Source of the DNA: Fimbriimonadaceae bacterium
GTDB lineage: Bacteria > Armatimonadota > Fimbriimonadia > Fimbriimonadales > Fimbriimonadaceae
Assembly (NCBI GenBank): GCA_025451715.1
Contig: JANWJY010000186.1
Span: forward strand, 1 to 30,977
Direction: 5' to 3'
Length of the DNA stretch: 30,977 nt
Each line of letters opens with the position of its first letter. Position 1 is the stretch's first letter. Below the pieces are notes generated by a model. The model was not told where the DNA came from, did no database searches, and worked only from the letters and a program-made list of their open reading frames with translations. The translations under genes were made by a program, and so were the position numbers. Below, piece by piece: positions 18,010 through 26,326 of the stretch.

Positions 18010-19149
18010 CTACGCCAGGGCGATGCTCTTGGCCGCATCGGCGACCCGAGTGGCGGCCAAGATCGCTTCTTCCTCGGACGTCGACGCCCCGAACGTGAAG
18101 CGAACCCCCTCGCCTGCCGCCTCTGCCCAACCGCAGGCCAGGAGAACATGACTGGGCTCGATCGATCCGCTGCTGCACGCCGCACCAGCACTGGCAGATA
18201 CCCCCGTCCTATCGAGAAGGATCAGCAGGCTCTCCGCCGATACGCCTTCGAACCGCAGGTGCAGGTGGCCCGGCAACGTTTCTACATCCTCCGGCAACAA
18301 GTGCAGCTTCGGGGTCTCATGTTCGATAAGCGCGCGTCGGAACGCGTTGCGTGCCATCGCCTTGCGCGAGCCCTGTTCTGGGTCGTTGATCGAAGCGCTG
18401 ACCGCGGCGGCGAACCCTACGATCGCCGTGACGTTCTCAGTCCCCGCGCGCAACTCCCTCTCCTGCCCGCCGCCGAGCGCGAGCGGCGAGACGTCTGTGC
18501 CCGCCTTGATGTACAGCGCGCCCACGCCCTTGGGCCCGCCGAGCTTGTGCGCCGAGACACACACGAGGTCCGCTGCGAGATCGCCCACCGTCCAACGCTC
18601 ATCGCCGAGCCAAGGAAACGTCTGCACCGCATCGCAGAGAAACAGCGCACCACTCTCGTGTGCGGCTCGTGCAATCGAAGCAACGTCCGTGACGGTGCCG
18701 AGCTCGTTGTTCGCGTGCATCGCGGCGACAAGCAACACATCGTCAGCGACTGGAGGCATCAAGGGCCGAGCGAACTCGTCGACAGGAATCATTTCGACCG
18801 CACAGCCAAGCCGCTCGAGCAACGACCGCGCGTTGACAACGCAATGGTGCTCCGCGGCAGACACCAGCACGCGCCGGCGCTCGCCTTTGTGCGCAATCGC
18901 GGCACCGATCAAAGCCAAGTTCGCCGCCTCGGTCCCACTCGAAGTGAACACCACCTCGCCAAAGAGGCAGCCCAGTGCTGACGACACCACCTCCCGCGCG
19001 GCATCGATCGCCTCCTTTGCCTTCCGGCCCTCCTCGTACAGCGAAGACGGGTTCCCAAACTCCCGCGAGAGCCAAGGCATCATCGCCTCACGGGCCTCGT
19101 CGCAGAGCGGCGTGGTCGCGGCATAGTCGAGGTAGATGCGTTGTGTCAT
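18010..19149 (-). CDS. Cysteine desulfurase (NifS/IscS family)
   Basis: A 379-aa PLP enzyme that takes sulfur from cysteine to supply Fe-S clusters and thio-modified tRNA. The N-terminus IYLDYAATTP, the PLP lysine K202 in SAHKLGGPKG, RAGTENV and the persulfide cysteine C325 in SAGAACSSGS are all present. The CSSGS loop is that of class I (NifS/IscS) enzymes rather than SufS. Start ATG 19149 overlaps the stop of the CPBP protease gene by 4 nt (ATGA). No iscU or mnmA follows; the next gene is hslU. It could serve the IscA-type carrier encoded at 3.4 kb. Confidence 0.95.
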   Translation of the reverse strand: MTQRIYLDYAATTPLCDEAREAMMPWLSREFGNPSSLYEEGRKAKEAIDAAREVVSSALGCLFGEVVFTSSGTEAANLALIGAAIAHKGERRRVLVSAAEHHCVVNARSLLERLGCAVEMIPVDEFARPLMPPVADDVLLVAAMHANNELGTVTDVASIARAAHESGALFLCDAVQTFPWLGDERWTVGDLAADLVCVSAHKLGGPKGVGALYIKAGTDVSPLALGGGQERELRAGTENVTAIVGFAAAVSASINDPEQGSRKAMARNAFRRALIEHETPKLHLLPEDVETLPGHLHLRFEGVSAESLLILLDRTGVSASAGAACSSGSIEPSHVLLACGWAEAAGEGVRFTFGASTSEEEAILAATRVADAAKSIALA

Positions 19150-20597
19150 CCCATCACTGATGTGACCGCAAGGATCAAGGCGTTATGGACCATGTGCAGG
19201 ACGATCGAGGGCACGAGCGAGCCCGTGTAGTACCGCAGCGCCGCCGCCGCTGCTCCGGTCGTCGCGAGCGCCGGCCACATCAGCGGCCCTTGCGGGTGGA
19301 TCGCCGCAAAAACGAGCCCGCACAGGAGCATCGCAACCCACGGCTTTCTAATCTGTGTCATGAGTGCCGGAAACATCAGGCCGCGGAACGACAGCTCCTC
19401 GAACAATGGCGCGAAAAGCGTCGCCAACAGAGCGATCGCCAGCCAGTCAAGGCTCGTCGCCACGGCGATGTCCTCATTGATCGGGTGCGTGGGGTCTGGG
19501 AGGAACTTGATCAGTTGTGTCATCACAAGCACCGCGACGAACAATAGCGGGACCGTGCAGAGATAGCCGAACACCCCCGTACGAACGAGCTTCCAGAACG
19601 GTCGCTTCTCACCAACGATCCCGTTGAGAGAATCGCTACGGTCGAGCATCGGCAGCCGCAAGAGCGCGACGACGACGACGAGCGCGACGGCCTGCACGGC
19701 AACTTGGAACCAAAGCTCGCTCACCCCGGCGAAGGCAGGAAGCTCGTAAAGGCTCTTGCCTGCGAGCCCGACGCCGAAGAACACGAAGAGGCACAGAGCA
19801 AAACGCGCAATGTGCCGGTCCCCATCTGACTTGTGGAGCTCTCCGAATCCGACGGGAACAATCTTGCCGCCCGAACTGTGCGCGACGAACGCGATCAGGC
19901 AGATCACTCCACCAACAATTGCGCCCAGACCGCCCAGCATCACGAGTCCAAACCTCAAGACCAGCCCCTTGTCCACGAACTGGCTGCGGTCGACCTCACG
20001 ACCCATCTTCTCTTGGGCTTGGGTTTTCGCAAGCTCAACTGCAAACTCGTTCGACTCGATCGCGACAAGGGCGTCTACGTCTTCTGCGCTCTGCTCTCCG
20101 CCATAGATTCGGGACATGACCTGGGACAATTCGTCATAGCTCGCCGAGAGTTTTTCGATCGCTTCCTGCGGCGCGTCCTCATTGAGCTCCCGCGCCGCCA
20201 CGACAGCAATGCGTGCGGCCTCCTCCGACTCCTGCGCCCTCTTCGACGCTTTTTCGAGCACGTCCTTCAGCCCGTCATTCCGCATTTGAACGATGGCTTT
20301 CTTAAGAGCGGGAGTCCCGCTCGGGTCGAGCGAGACGCTGAACTTCAGAGAGTTCTGCAAGGCGGTCTGGGCTGTTTCTTCGGCTGGCTGGTCTACATAT
20401 CCGGCCACCGCACCAAAGACGAGGAACAGAATCATCGCTCCAGAGACCAGCCATCCTATCGGGTTGCGCGGTCGCGGCGGAATCGGCACCTCGGTCCGCG
20501 GGTACACGCCCTCGACTGCCGTCTGCTCGATCCCGGGAGGCTTGCGCCACTCCGGCGAGCCATCTTCGATCGGCGGAGGCGTCGGCTCGTCCGTCAT
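19146..20597 (-). CDS. CPBP-family intramembrane metalloprotease with a long N-terminal extension
   Basis: A 483-aa membrane protein. The C-terminal part carries the full CPBP (type II CAAX protease-like) signature: EELSFR (E400, E401, R405), FAAIH (FxxxH, H434) and HMVHN (HxxxN, H468), which bind zinc and catalyse. The N-terminal half is unusual: a proline-rich cytosolic tail (1-40), one membrane helix (IGWLVSGAMILFLVFGAVAGYV), and about 150 charged, helical residues outside before the remaining helices. Family members are usually 200-300 aa. I chose ATG 20597 because a TACTAT -10 lies 10 nt upstream; the other candidate ATG at 20609 overlaps that element. Its stop overlaps the desulfurase start. 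Confidence 0.88.
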   Translation of the reverse strand: MTDEPTPPPIEDGSPEWRKPPGIEQTAVEGVYPRTEVPIPPRPRNPIGWLVSGAMILFLVFGAVAGYVDQPAEETAQTALQNSLKFSVSLDPSGTPALKKAIVQMRNDGLKDVLEKASKRAQESEEAARIAVVAARELNEDAPQEAIEKLSASYDELSQVMSRIYGGEQSAEDVDALVAIESNEFAVELAKTQAQEKMGREVDRSQFVDKGLVLRFGLVMLGGLGAIVGGVICLIAFVAHSSGGKIVPVGFGELHKSDGDRHIARFALCLFVFFGVGLAGKSLYELPAFAGVSELWFQVAVQAVALVVVVALLRLPMLDRSDSLNGIVGEKRPFWKLVRTGVFGYLCTVPLLFVAVLVMTQLIKFLPDPTHPINEDIAVATSLDWLAIALLATLFAPLFEELSFRGLMFPALMTQIRKPWVAMLLCGLVFAAIHPQGPLMWPALATTGAAAAALRYYTGSLVPSIVLHMVHNALILAVTSVMG

Positions 20598-20607
20598 GCG
20601 TGCCCCC

Positions 20608-20613
20608 ATAGTA
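20608..20613 (-). promoter_or_regulatory. -10 element upstream of the CPBP protease gene
   Basis: TACTAT on the minus strand, 10 nt before ATG 20597. It would drive the CPBP-desulfurase-hslU unit. Confidence 0.4.
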
Positions 20614-20623
20614 CCGGTGACTC

Positions 20624-20664
20624 CCCCTCTCCCTTCTGGGGGAGAGGGGCCAGGGGTGAGGGGC
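20624..20664. repeat. CCCCTCTCCC palindromic intergenic repeat
   Basis: A perfect 10-bp stem (20624-20633 with 20640-20649), 6-nt loop, followed by CCAGGGGTGAGGGG. This word family is a widespread small intergenic repeat in GC-rich bacteria. It sits between the divergent CPBP and dinB genes. Confidence 0.7.
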
Positions 20665-20704
20665 CGAACCATGAGAGTCCTTCCCGCCATCCTTCATCCC
20701 TCTG

Positions 20705-20732
20705 CTTTCAGCTCTCCGCTCTCTACTCTCTG
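20705..20732 (-). repeat. Purine-rich GAGAGC-type intergenic repeat
   Basis: On the minus strand the tract is made of AGAG(T/C/A)-type units (CAGAGAGTAGAGAGCGGAGA and onward), like those at 27722-27754 and 29944-29961. Confidence 0.5.
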
Positions 20733-20733
20733 A

Positions 20734-20739
20734 TATACT
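20734..20739 (+). promoter_or_regulatory. -10 element, leaderless-type start of dinB
   Basis: TATACT, then 6 nt, then GTG at 20746. This favours the GTG start over the ATG at 20770. Confidence 0.5.
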
Positions 20740-20745
20740 CAACCA

Positions 20746-22029
20746 GTGGTAGACAGCCATCTACCCTTCATGGAGCGCGACCCGCGGCCTCTGCGCGTCG
20801 TGTTCCTTGACCTCAACGCGTACTTCGCCTCAGTCGAACAGGCGGAGCGCCCCGAGTTGCGCGGCAGGCCGATCGCCGTCGCGCCCGTCATCGCGGACGG
20901 CGGCACCGTCATAGCCGCGAGCTACGAGGCCAAGGCCTTCGGCGTCAAGACCGGCACGCTCGTGGGGCGCGCGAGGGAACTGTGCCCTGAGATCATCGTC
21001 GTAGACGGTCGGCACACGCTTTACACCTACTACCACGAGAAGATCAAGGAGGCCGTCGAAACCGTGCTTCCGGTCGACAAGGTGAAGAGCATCGACGAGA
21101 TGAGCTTTCGCCTCATCGGAAAGGAGAGGGAGCCGGAGGAGGCGCTGAAGATTGCACAGAGGATCAAGGAGGCGATCAAGGAAAAAGTGGCCGAGACGAT
21201 GACGTGCAGCGTCGGGATCGCGCCCAACGAGTTCCTCGCGAAGCTCGGGACAGACATGATGAAGCCCGACGGCCTCGTGATTATCCAGGCGCACGAATTG
21301 CCGGACCGGTTGCGTGGATTGGACGTCCGCACGTTCTGCGGCATCAACCGGCGCATGGCCGCGCGCCTGGGGTCCGTTGGAATCTTCGACTCGGACGGCA
21401 TGATCGACGCGACGCGGGACGACCTGCGGCGAGCCTTCGGCTCTGTCATTGGCGAGAGGTGGTGGTACCTGCTCAGAGGCTTCGAACTCGACGAACAGCC
21501 GACGCACCGCCGGTCACTCGGGCACTCGCACGTGCTACCGCCTGAACTGCGCACAGAGCAAGGCGCAAAGGACGTTATGCTGCGACTGATCCAAAAGGCC
21601 ACCGCGCGACTGAGGGCAGAGGAGCTCTGGGCGACTGAGATGTACCTCCGCATCGGGGCCAAGGGACACTCGTGGAAGACATGGACAAAGCTCCCGCCGC
21701 TCCAGGACACTGTGACGGTCGTAAAACGGTTTGAGGAACTGTGGGAGCAACGAGACTTCGCCGGCCTACCAATGAGCGCCGCAGTGACGTTCGGCGGCCT
21801 CTACGAAGGACACCTCGTGACGCCTAGCCTCTTCGACGATACGGTGCGACGGGCAGAGGCGAGCCGAGCTGCCGACAAGATCAACAAGAAGTTCGGAAAG
21901 AACCACATTCTGCTGGCGAACACGGTCCGGGGCAAGGACACCGCCCCCGAGCGGATCGCGTTCACTAAGACGAGCCTGTTCAGCGAGGGCAAGGGCGACA
22001 ACGAGTGGAAGCCCAAGGAGGGACCTTAG
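20746..22029 (+). CDS. dinB: Y-family DNA polymerase (DNA polymerase IV, DinB)
   Basis: A 427-aa translesion polymerase. The palm motifs are FLDLNAYFASVEQ (metal ligand D22, steric gate near F27) and SIDEMSF (D117, E118). The thumb and little-finger regions follow (SVGIAPNEFLAKLGTDMMKP; RRSLGHSHVLPPE). Near the C-terminus TKTSLF resembles a beta-clamp binding motif. The first motif reads DLN instead of the common DMD. Length is somewhat above the usual 350-400. GTG 20746 is chosen from the TATACT element 6 nt before it; ATG 20770 is the alternative and would remove eight residues. It is a single gene; no lexA box was recognised upstream. Confidence 0.95.
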   Translation: MVDSHLPFMERDPRPLRVVFLDLNAYFASVEQAERPELRGRPIAVAPVIADGGTVIAASYEAKAFGVKTGTLVGRARELCPEIIVVDGRHTLYTYYHEKIKEAVETVLPVDKVKSIDEMSFRLIGKEREPEEALKIAQRIKEAIKEKVAETMTCSVGIAPNEFLAKLGTDMMKPDGLVIIQAHELPDRLRGLDVRTFCGINRRMAARLGSVGIFDSDGMIDATRDDLRRAFGSVIGERWWYLLRGFELDEQPTHRRSLGHSHVLPPELRTEQGAKDVMLRLIQKATARLRAEELWATEMYLRIGAKGHSWKTWTKLPPLQDTVTVVKRFEELWEQRDFAGLPMSAAVTFGGLYEGHLVTPSLFDDTVRRAEASRAADKINKKFGKNHILLANTVRGKDTAPERIAFTKTSLFSEGKGDNEWKPKEGP

Positions 22030-22099
22030 TGGGCCCACGATAGGTTTGGCCCCAGCCGGGCGACTCTAAATTCACCTTAGGTCAGAAAGGACGAACCGA

Positions 22100-22657
22100 A
22101 TGGATACAGGAACGAGCCAGGCGATCGAGAGACAGGGGCCTTCTATGTGGGAGGAGGGACGGGCTATGGACCCGACAGAACTTCAAAGGCTGTACCTCGA
22201 CGACGTTTGGCGGTACGTTTCCTCGCGGCTCGACAGGGCAGAGGACGCCGAGGATGTGACGATGGACGTCATGGCAGCGGCGTTCGGCCGGCTGCGCGAC
22301 GACTTCGTTGTAGCAGAACCACGGATGTGGCTGCTCACGATCGCGAAGAACAAGGTGGCAGACGCGCTGAGGCGGCGGTACCGACGGCGCGAGACCTCGC
22401 TCCTTGACAGCGACGCAGTGGACATCGTGGACCACCTGCGGCGCTTTGCGGTGAACTCGGTCCTGGACAAGATGCCGGAAGACCACAGTCAGGCGCTCGT
22501 TCTCATGTATGTGAACGGGCTCTCGACCGACGAGGTCGCAAGCGTGATGAAGCGGAGCCCGGAGGCGGCGAACAGCCTTCTTCAAAGGGCGAGGCAGAGC
22601 TTCCGGGAGCTTGGTTCGGGCTCGTTCGATCTGACCGATCGGGAGGACGAAGAATAA
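22100..22657 (+). CDS. ECF-type RNA polymerase sigma factor
   Basis: A 185-aa sigma-70 family factor with only regions 2 and 4. Region 2 is about 26-97 (LYLDDVWRYVSSRL, AEDVTMDVMAAAFGRL, EPRMWLLTIAKNKVADALRRRYRRR). Region 4 is about 118-172 (LDKMPEDHSQALVLMYVNGLSTDEVASVMKRSPEAANSLLQRARQSFREL), with a typical helix-turn-helix. AGAAAGGA lies 8 nt before the ATG at 22100, which supports this start although the first 22 residues are an extra extension. The stop TAA shares one base with the next ATG, so the downstream membrane protein is translated with it and is the natural candidate for its anti-sigma factor. Confidence 0.92.
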   Translation: MDTGTSQAIERQGPSMWEEGRAMDPTELQRLYLDDVWRYVSSRLDRAEDAEDVTMDVMAAAFGRLRDDFVVAEPRMWLLTIAKNKVADALRRRYRRRETSLLDSDAVDIVDHLRRFAVNSVLDKMPEDHSQALVLMYVNGLSTDEVASVMKRSPEAANSLLQRARQSFRELGSGSFDLTDREDEE

Positions 22658-23616
22658 TGAAGGATCTCTTTGACAAGCAGCCTCTTTCTCAAGTGGCACC
22701 GCAGGGCCTGCGGAACAAGGTCGAGTTCGCCGCGCGGCAAAAGCCCGGGCGACAGTGGTTCGGAACGCGAACGCGATGGGCAGTCGCCGGCACGGCCGTC
22801 GCGGCCGCAGCGATCGGAGGAATCATGTTCATGACACCCGCGACCGCCCAGGCCAAGACTTGGGACATGGTGACCGCCGCCTACGAGCAAGTCCGTGGCG
22901 TGCTGATCCAGATGGAGTTCACCGGCCAAGGCGAACAGGGCTCCCTGACGATCGCCGGCAAGGGCAACGATTGGCACATGACCATGGATGGTATGGGCAA
23001 CGGCAAGAGCGAGAAGGTGGACATCTCCTACTCTGGCGGCGAGCTGACCATGTGGGACGGCGGCGACACGGCACAGGTGATCAGCCTGGGCTTCAACATT
23101 CCGTTCTCTCCCGAGGACGTGATGAAGGGCATGACCGAGCAGCTCAGCGCCTCCAAGATCTTCGAGGAGCACGCTGACGAGATCGGACGCGAGAACATCC
23201 GCATCGAGCAGCCCGAGTGGGTCGGCAACCGCCACGTCTACAACGTGTACATCAACGAGAAGGACGGCAACGGCCAGGTCCACATCCTCGTTGACGCCGA
23301 CACCGACCTGCCGATCAGCATGCAGGTCAGCGGGACCGAAGGCGAGGAGATGCGCATGTCGTTCCAGTTCGACGGCGACTTCGACAGCTCGCTCTTGCGA
23401 CCGATAATCCCGAAGGGCGTCAAGATCGAGCGCACCGACATGTCCAAGATGATGGGCGGCGAAGGCGGCAATCATGAGGACATAATCAAGGGCCTCGAGG
23501 GGTTCGGCAAGGCGTTCGACGGCGGGCACGGCCCGTTCGGCGACCATCACGAAGACAAGCCCGAGGTCAAGACTGACAAGTCGGTCCGAATCGAGCGAGC
23601 CGTTCGAAACGGCTGA
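22657..23616 (+). CDS. Membrane-anchored partner of the ECF sigma factor (possible anti-sigma, LolA/MucB-like outer domain)
   Basis: 319 aa. Residues 1-40 are cytosolic and basic, 41-61 a single membrane helix (WAVAGTAVAAAAIGGIMFMT), and the rest is outside. The outer part starts AKTWDMVTAAYEQVRGVLIQMEFTG and is beta-rich (about 68-260), like LolA/MucB-type domains that follow anti-sigma helices; the tail is acidic, His/Gly-rich and charged. The cytosolic part is short for a classic zinc anti-sigma domain and has no HxxxCxxC. The role as anti-sigma factor rests on the one-base overlap with the sigma gene and on topology. A strong terminator follows. Confidence 0.7.
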   Translation: MKDLFDKQPLSQVAPQGLRNKVEFAARQKPGRQWFGTRTRWAVAGTAVAAAAIGGIMFMTPATAQAKTWDMVTAAYEQVRGVLIQMEFTGQGEQGSLTIAGKGNDWHMTMDGMGNGKSEKVDISYSGGELTMWDGGDTAQVISLGFNIPFSPEDVMKGMTEQLSASKIFEEHADEIGRENIRIEQPEWVGNRHVYNVYINEKDGNGQVHILVDADTDLPISMQVSGTEGEEMRMSFQFDGDFDSSLLRPIIPKGVKIERTDMSKMMGGEGGNHEDIIKGLEGFGKAFDGGHGPFGDHHEDKPEVKTDKSVRIERAVRNG

Positions 23617-23638
23617 TCCGCCGAGTGTCCAGGAAAAG

Positions 23639-23678
23639 CAGTGCGGCCCCGGTCAACAGACCGGGGCCGCACTGTTTC
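23639..23678. terminator. Strong bidirectional terminator
   Basis: Perfect 16-bp stem (23639-23654 with 23659-23674), loop AACA. TTTCT follows on the plus strand and CTTTTCC on the minus strand, so it ends both the sigma-factor operon and the opposing ABC operon. Confidence 0.93.
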
Positions 23679-23690
23679 TGCACCCTGCAT

Positions 23691-24452
23691 TCACTCAGCG
23701 TCCTCTCGCGGCAGGTACTGGAACCGCGAGAACCACCACCCACTGAGGGTGAGCATGCCGACCGCGACAGCGGGTAATACTACCCATGCGATCCAAGTCG
23801 AGACTGCGGCCGCTTCGCTCGTCATTGCAGTCACTGCGAGCCCTTCGGTCTTGCCCGGGTGCGTCGCGAGCACGCTCATGTAAGTATTCACCGTCAAAAG
23901 GTACATGTCACCCTTGAGGAACGGTACAAACGCCTCCCACATGAACGTGAACATCAGGATCACGAGCATCGCTCGGTTCATGATCAGCGTGATGAAGATG
24001 AAAAGCGAAGAGTACGCCGCCGCACCGAACAGCATGATGAGCATGTCCATCCAGAACATGCTCTGAGTGAACAGGGACGGCCCGATGATGACGAGGCCGA
24101 CGACGGCAAGCGAGATCCACGACATCAGCGTGACCGCTGCGACCGCCGCGAGCCCGCGCGAGAGGACGAGCACGCTCCGCGGGACCGTGCGGGTGACCAG
24201 GTAGACGATCGTCTTCTGCTCGATCTCCTGACTGATCACGGAGACCGTGAACATCGCGGCTGCGAGCGCAACGAGCCTGTACACGATGAGTCGCACGAGC
24301 ATCCCATACTGCTCTGCCCCAAGCGGGTTGCGCGACATCTCCTTCCACAACAGCGAGACGCCGCCCAACATCAACGCGAGCAGGATCCAGACGGCAACGC
24401 GCCCTGGACGGAGCATGTCTCGAAGAGTGGATGTGAATACGTAAGTGTTCAT
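23691..24452 (-). CDS. ABC-2 type transporter permease (second pair)
   Basis: A 253-aa membrane protein with six predicted helices (VAVWILLALMLGGVSLLW, LVALAAAMFTVSVIS, VTLMSWISLAVVGLVIIGPSLF, MLIMLFGAAAYSSLFIFITLIM, AMLVILMFTFMWEAFVPFL, IAWVVLPAVAVGMLTLSGWWF). The segment EIEQKTIVYLVTRTVPRSVLVLSRG is the coupling motif typical of ABC-2/NosY-type permeases. The ATG at 24452 follows the upstream ATPase stop directly. Last gene of the four-gene operon, ended by the terminator at 23639. The substrate cannot be told from sequence. Confidence 0.85.
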   Translation of the reverse strand: MNTYVFTSTLRDMLRPGRVAVWILLALMLGGVSLLWKEMSRNPLGAEQYGMLVRLIVYRLVALAAAMFTVSVISQEIEQKTIVYLVTRTVPRSVLVLSRGLAAVAAVTLMSWISLAVVGLVIIGPSLFTQSMFWMDMLIMLFGAAAYSSLFIFITLIMNRAMLVILMFTFMWEAFVPFLKGDMYLLTVNTYMSVLATHPGKTEGLAVTAMTSEAAAVSTWIAWVVLPAVAVGMLTLSGWWFSRFQYLPREDAE

Positions 24453-25370
24453 CTAAGCCTCCACCAGGTAGTGGAACACCGATTCCAGGTTGTTGTCGGG
24501 GCTCTCGAAGCCGTACACGCGCAGACCGTCGTCGAGCACGAGCCCGGGCAGAGCGTCGTAGAACTGACCAGGCTGCTTTGTTCTGATCTCGACCTCCTGC
24601 TCGCTCGGATCGACCTCGGCACTGATGACGTACGGGAGCGACATCAGCTTCGAAGCGACCTCGCGAGGGTGCTCGGTCAGGATCCGGATGCGGTGCGGGT
24701 GCCTGTCGATCAGGTCGCGGATCGAGCGAAGGTCGCCGCTGGCGAGCATGCGCCCGCGGTGCATGAGCATGATCGAGCGAGTCATCTGCTCGACCTCGAA
24801 CAAGATGTGGCTGCTCACGATCACCGCCTTGCCTTTCGACGCGATCGCGTTGAGGTAGTCCATGTACTCGCGCCGTCCGACCGGGTCAAGACCATTGAGC
24901 GGCTCGTCGAGCAGCAGAATGTCGGGGTCGTTGAGCATTGCCTGCGCGAGCTTGATGCGCTGCCGCATTCCCTTGCTGTAGCCCTTGAGACGCTTGTCGC
25001 AGCGGTCTGCCATTCCGACCTCGGCGATCACGTAATCGGTGCGCGAGCTCGCTTCTGGGTGCGCCATCCCGTTCATGCGCGCCATCCGGTACACAAACTC
25101 TCGGCCGCTGATGTGCTCGGGGAAGTTGTCGATGTCCGGCACGTATCCAAGCTTCTTGTAGACCTCGACGTTCGCGAACGGGTCCAAGCCGAGAACGTGC
25201 ACATCGCCCGTCGTCGGGCGCATCTGCCCCGAGATCAGGCGCATCATCGTGGTCTTGCCCGCGCCGTTCTGTCCGAGGAGCGCCGTCACGCCGGGCCCGA
25301 TCTCGACCGTGATGTCGTTCATGCCGATCACCTGGCCGTACCAGACACTGCAGTTTCGGAAGGAGATCAA
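24453..25370 (-). CDS. ABC transporter ATP-binding protein (second pair)
   Basis: A 305-aa ATPase. Walker A GQNGAGKTT (33-41), signature LKGYSKGMRQRIKLAQAML, Walker B DILLLDEPLNGLDP and the switch histidine (VIVSSHILFEVEQM) are complete. The C-terminal 80 residues are the extra regulatory extension usual in ABC-2 exporters. I start it at TTG 25370: it overlaps the upstream permease stop as TTGA and has GGAGGT (25377-25382) 6 nt before. A longer start at 25403 would only add an Arg/Gly-rich shadow of the permease end. Pairs with the permease directly downstream. Confidence 0.93.
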   Translation of the reverse strand: MISFRNCSVWYGQVIGMNDITVEIGPGVTALLGQNGAGKTTMMRLISGQMRPTTGDVHVLGLDPFANVEVYKKLGYVPDIDNFPEHISGREFVYRMARMNGMAHPEASSRTDYVIAEVGMADRCDKRLKGYSKGMRQRIKLAQAMLNDPDILLLDEPLNGLDPVGRREYMDYLNAIASKGKAVIVSSHILFEVEQMTRSIMLMHRGRMLASGDLRSIRDLIDRHPHRIRILTEHPREVASKLMSLPYVISAEVDPSEQEVEIRTKQPGQFYDALPGLVLDDGLRVYGFESPDNNLESVFHYLVEA

Positions 25371-26326
25371 CCGACCACCTCCACGGCGCGCACGCGCTTC
25401 CAAACAAGTCGCAGGGCGAGCAGGCTGATGCCGATCATGACTCCGAACGCCAGCAATGGAGCCGGACGGTCCACGTTGATCCCGTTGTCGACGCCCATGA
25501 ACACTGTCGCGACGTCGATGTCAAGGAATATTTTGGCGATGCCGATGTTGATGCCGTCGATCGAACAGTAGTACAGCCCTTCCGCCAAGGTCTGAATCGA
25601 CTCTCGCGCACCGTGCGCCTCGGAAATGATGACCCCGAGGAAAACGGTCACGATGTTCGTTATAAAGTACATCCCGACGTACATCGCCGTCGCCATCCGG
25701 CCTTGGTTGAACATCGAGCTCACGCCGAGCACGAGGCTCGCGTGGAACGCCGCGCCGAAGATCGTCATTGCGATCACTCGCAGCAACAGCCAGGGGTCGT
25801 CTGAGATGAACCCGAAGTCGCGATAGTTCATCGCACCGAACAGGTAGAAGAACAGTGCGGGCACGAGCATCGCAGCGCCGACGGGTACGAACACTCCCAC
25901 CCACTTGCCCCACAGGTAGTCCTTCTTCGTGCACGGCTTGCTCAAGTACACGAGCAGCGCGTTCGACTTGTTGTCGTTCGCGATCGAGCCCGCACCCGCG
26001 ATCACGGCAATGAACAAGTACCAAAGCTGACCGAACGAATAACCATTGAGAAACTGCGCTGTCCAGTCAAGCGCGCCGAGCTGTTCGAGAGCCTGTTGCG
26101 CCCCTCGCTCTGAGCCCTGCATCGCCGAGTCGATGAAGGCCAGCACGATGATCATGATGATGTAGTACCAACTCGCGCCGGTGACGCAGCGCCAGAACCA
26201 CTTGTGCTGGATCGTGCGCATGATCTGTTGCTTTGCGATCACCTTCCAGCGCTGGGTCGGCGGGTCGAGAACACCGTCGTAAGTGCGGTACGAAAGGTCG
26301 GCGATCGGGCCCGTCGCGTTAGACAT
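25367..26326 (-). CDS. ABC-2 type transporter permease (first pair)
   Basis: A 319-aa membrane protein with about six helices and a large loop after the first (about 75-100). SIANDNKSNALLVYLSKPCTKKDYLWGKWVGV is the ABC-2 coupling motif, equivalent to the one in the second permease. The N-terminal 45 residues are cytosolic (LSYRTYDGVLDPPTQRWKVIAKQQ), a stretch often seen in NosY-like permeases. The ATG at 26326 overlaps the upstream ATPase gene by 8 nt, and the downstream TTG overlaps its stop. It pairs with the ATPase at 26319-27236. Confidence 0.85.
   Translation of the reverse strand: MSNATGPIADLSYRTYDGVLDPPTQRWKVIAKQQIMRTIQHKWFWRCVTGASWYYIIMIIVLAFIDSAMQGSERGAQQALEQLGALDWTAQFLNGYSFGQLWYLFIAVIAGAGSIANDNKSNALLVYLSKPCTKKDYLWGKWVGVFVPVGAAMLVPALFFYLFGAMNYRDFGFISDDPWLLLRVIAMTIFGAAFHASLVLGVSSMFNQGRMATAMYVGMYFITNIVTVFLGVIISEAHGARESIQTLAEGLYYCSIDGINIGIAKIFLDIDVATVFMGVDNGINVDRPAPLLAFGVMIGISLLALRLVWKRVRAVEVVG
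25377..25382 (-). promoter_or_regulatory. Ribosome binding site deciding a TTG start
   Basis: GGAGGT on the minus strand, 6 nt before TTG 25370, with the start overlapping the preceding stop (TTGA). Confidence 0.7.

Noticed and set aside
17952..18191. An 80-residue N-terminal extension of hslU
   Set aside because: It is Arg/Pro-rich, antisense-like sequence overlapping the desulfurase gene. The family N-terminus starts at the ATG at 17951.
20624..20664. CCCCTCTCCC hairpin as a terminator
   Set aside because: It lies between divergent genes, upstream of both starts, and has no T-run. A repeat element is the better reading.
23859..25571. A 570-codon plus-strand open frame opposite the ABC genes
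   Set aside because: It is antisense to genes with complete ABC motifs. Its translation is rich in His, Asp, Arg and Glu with no recognisable domain, as expected from a GC-rich complementary frame.
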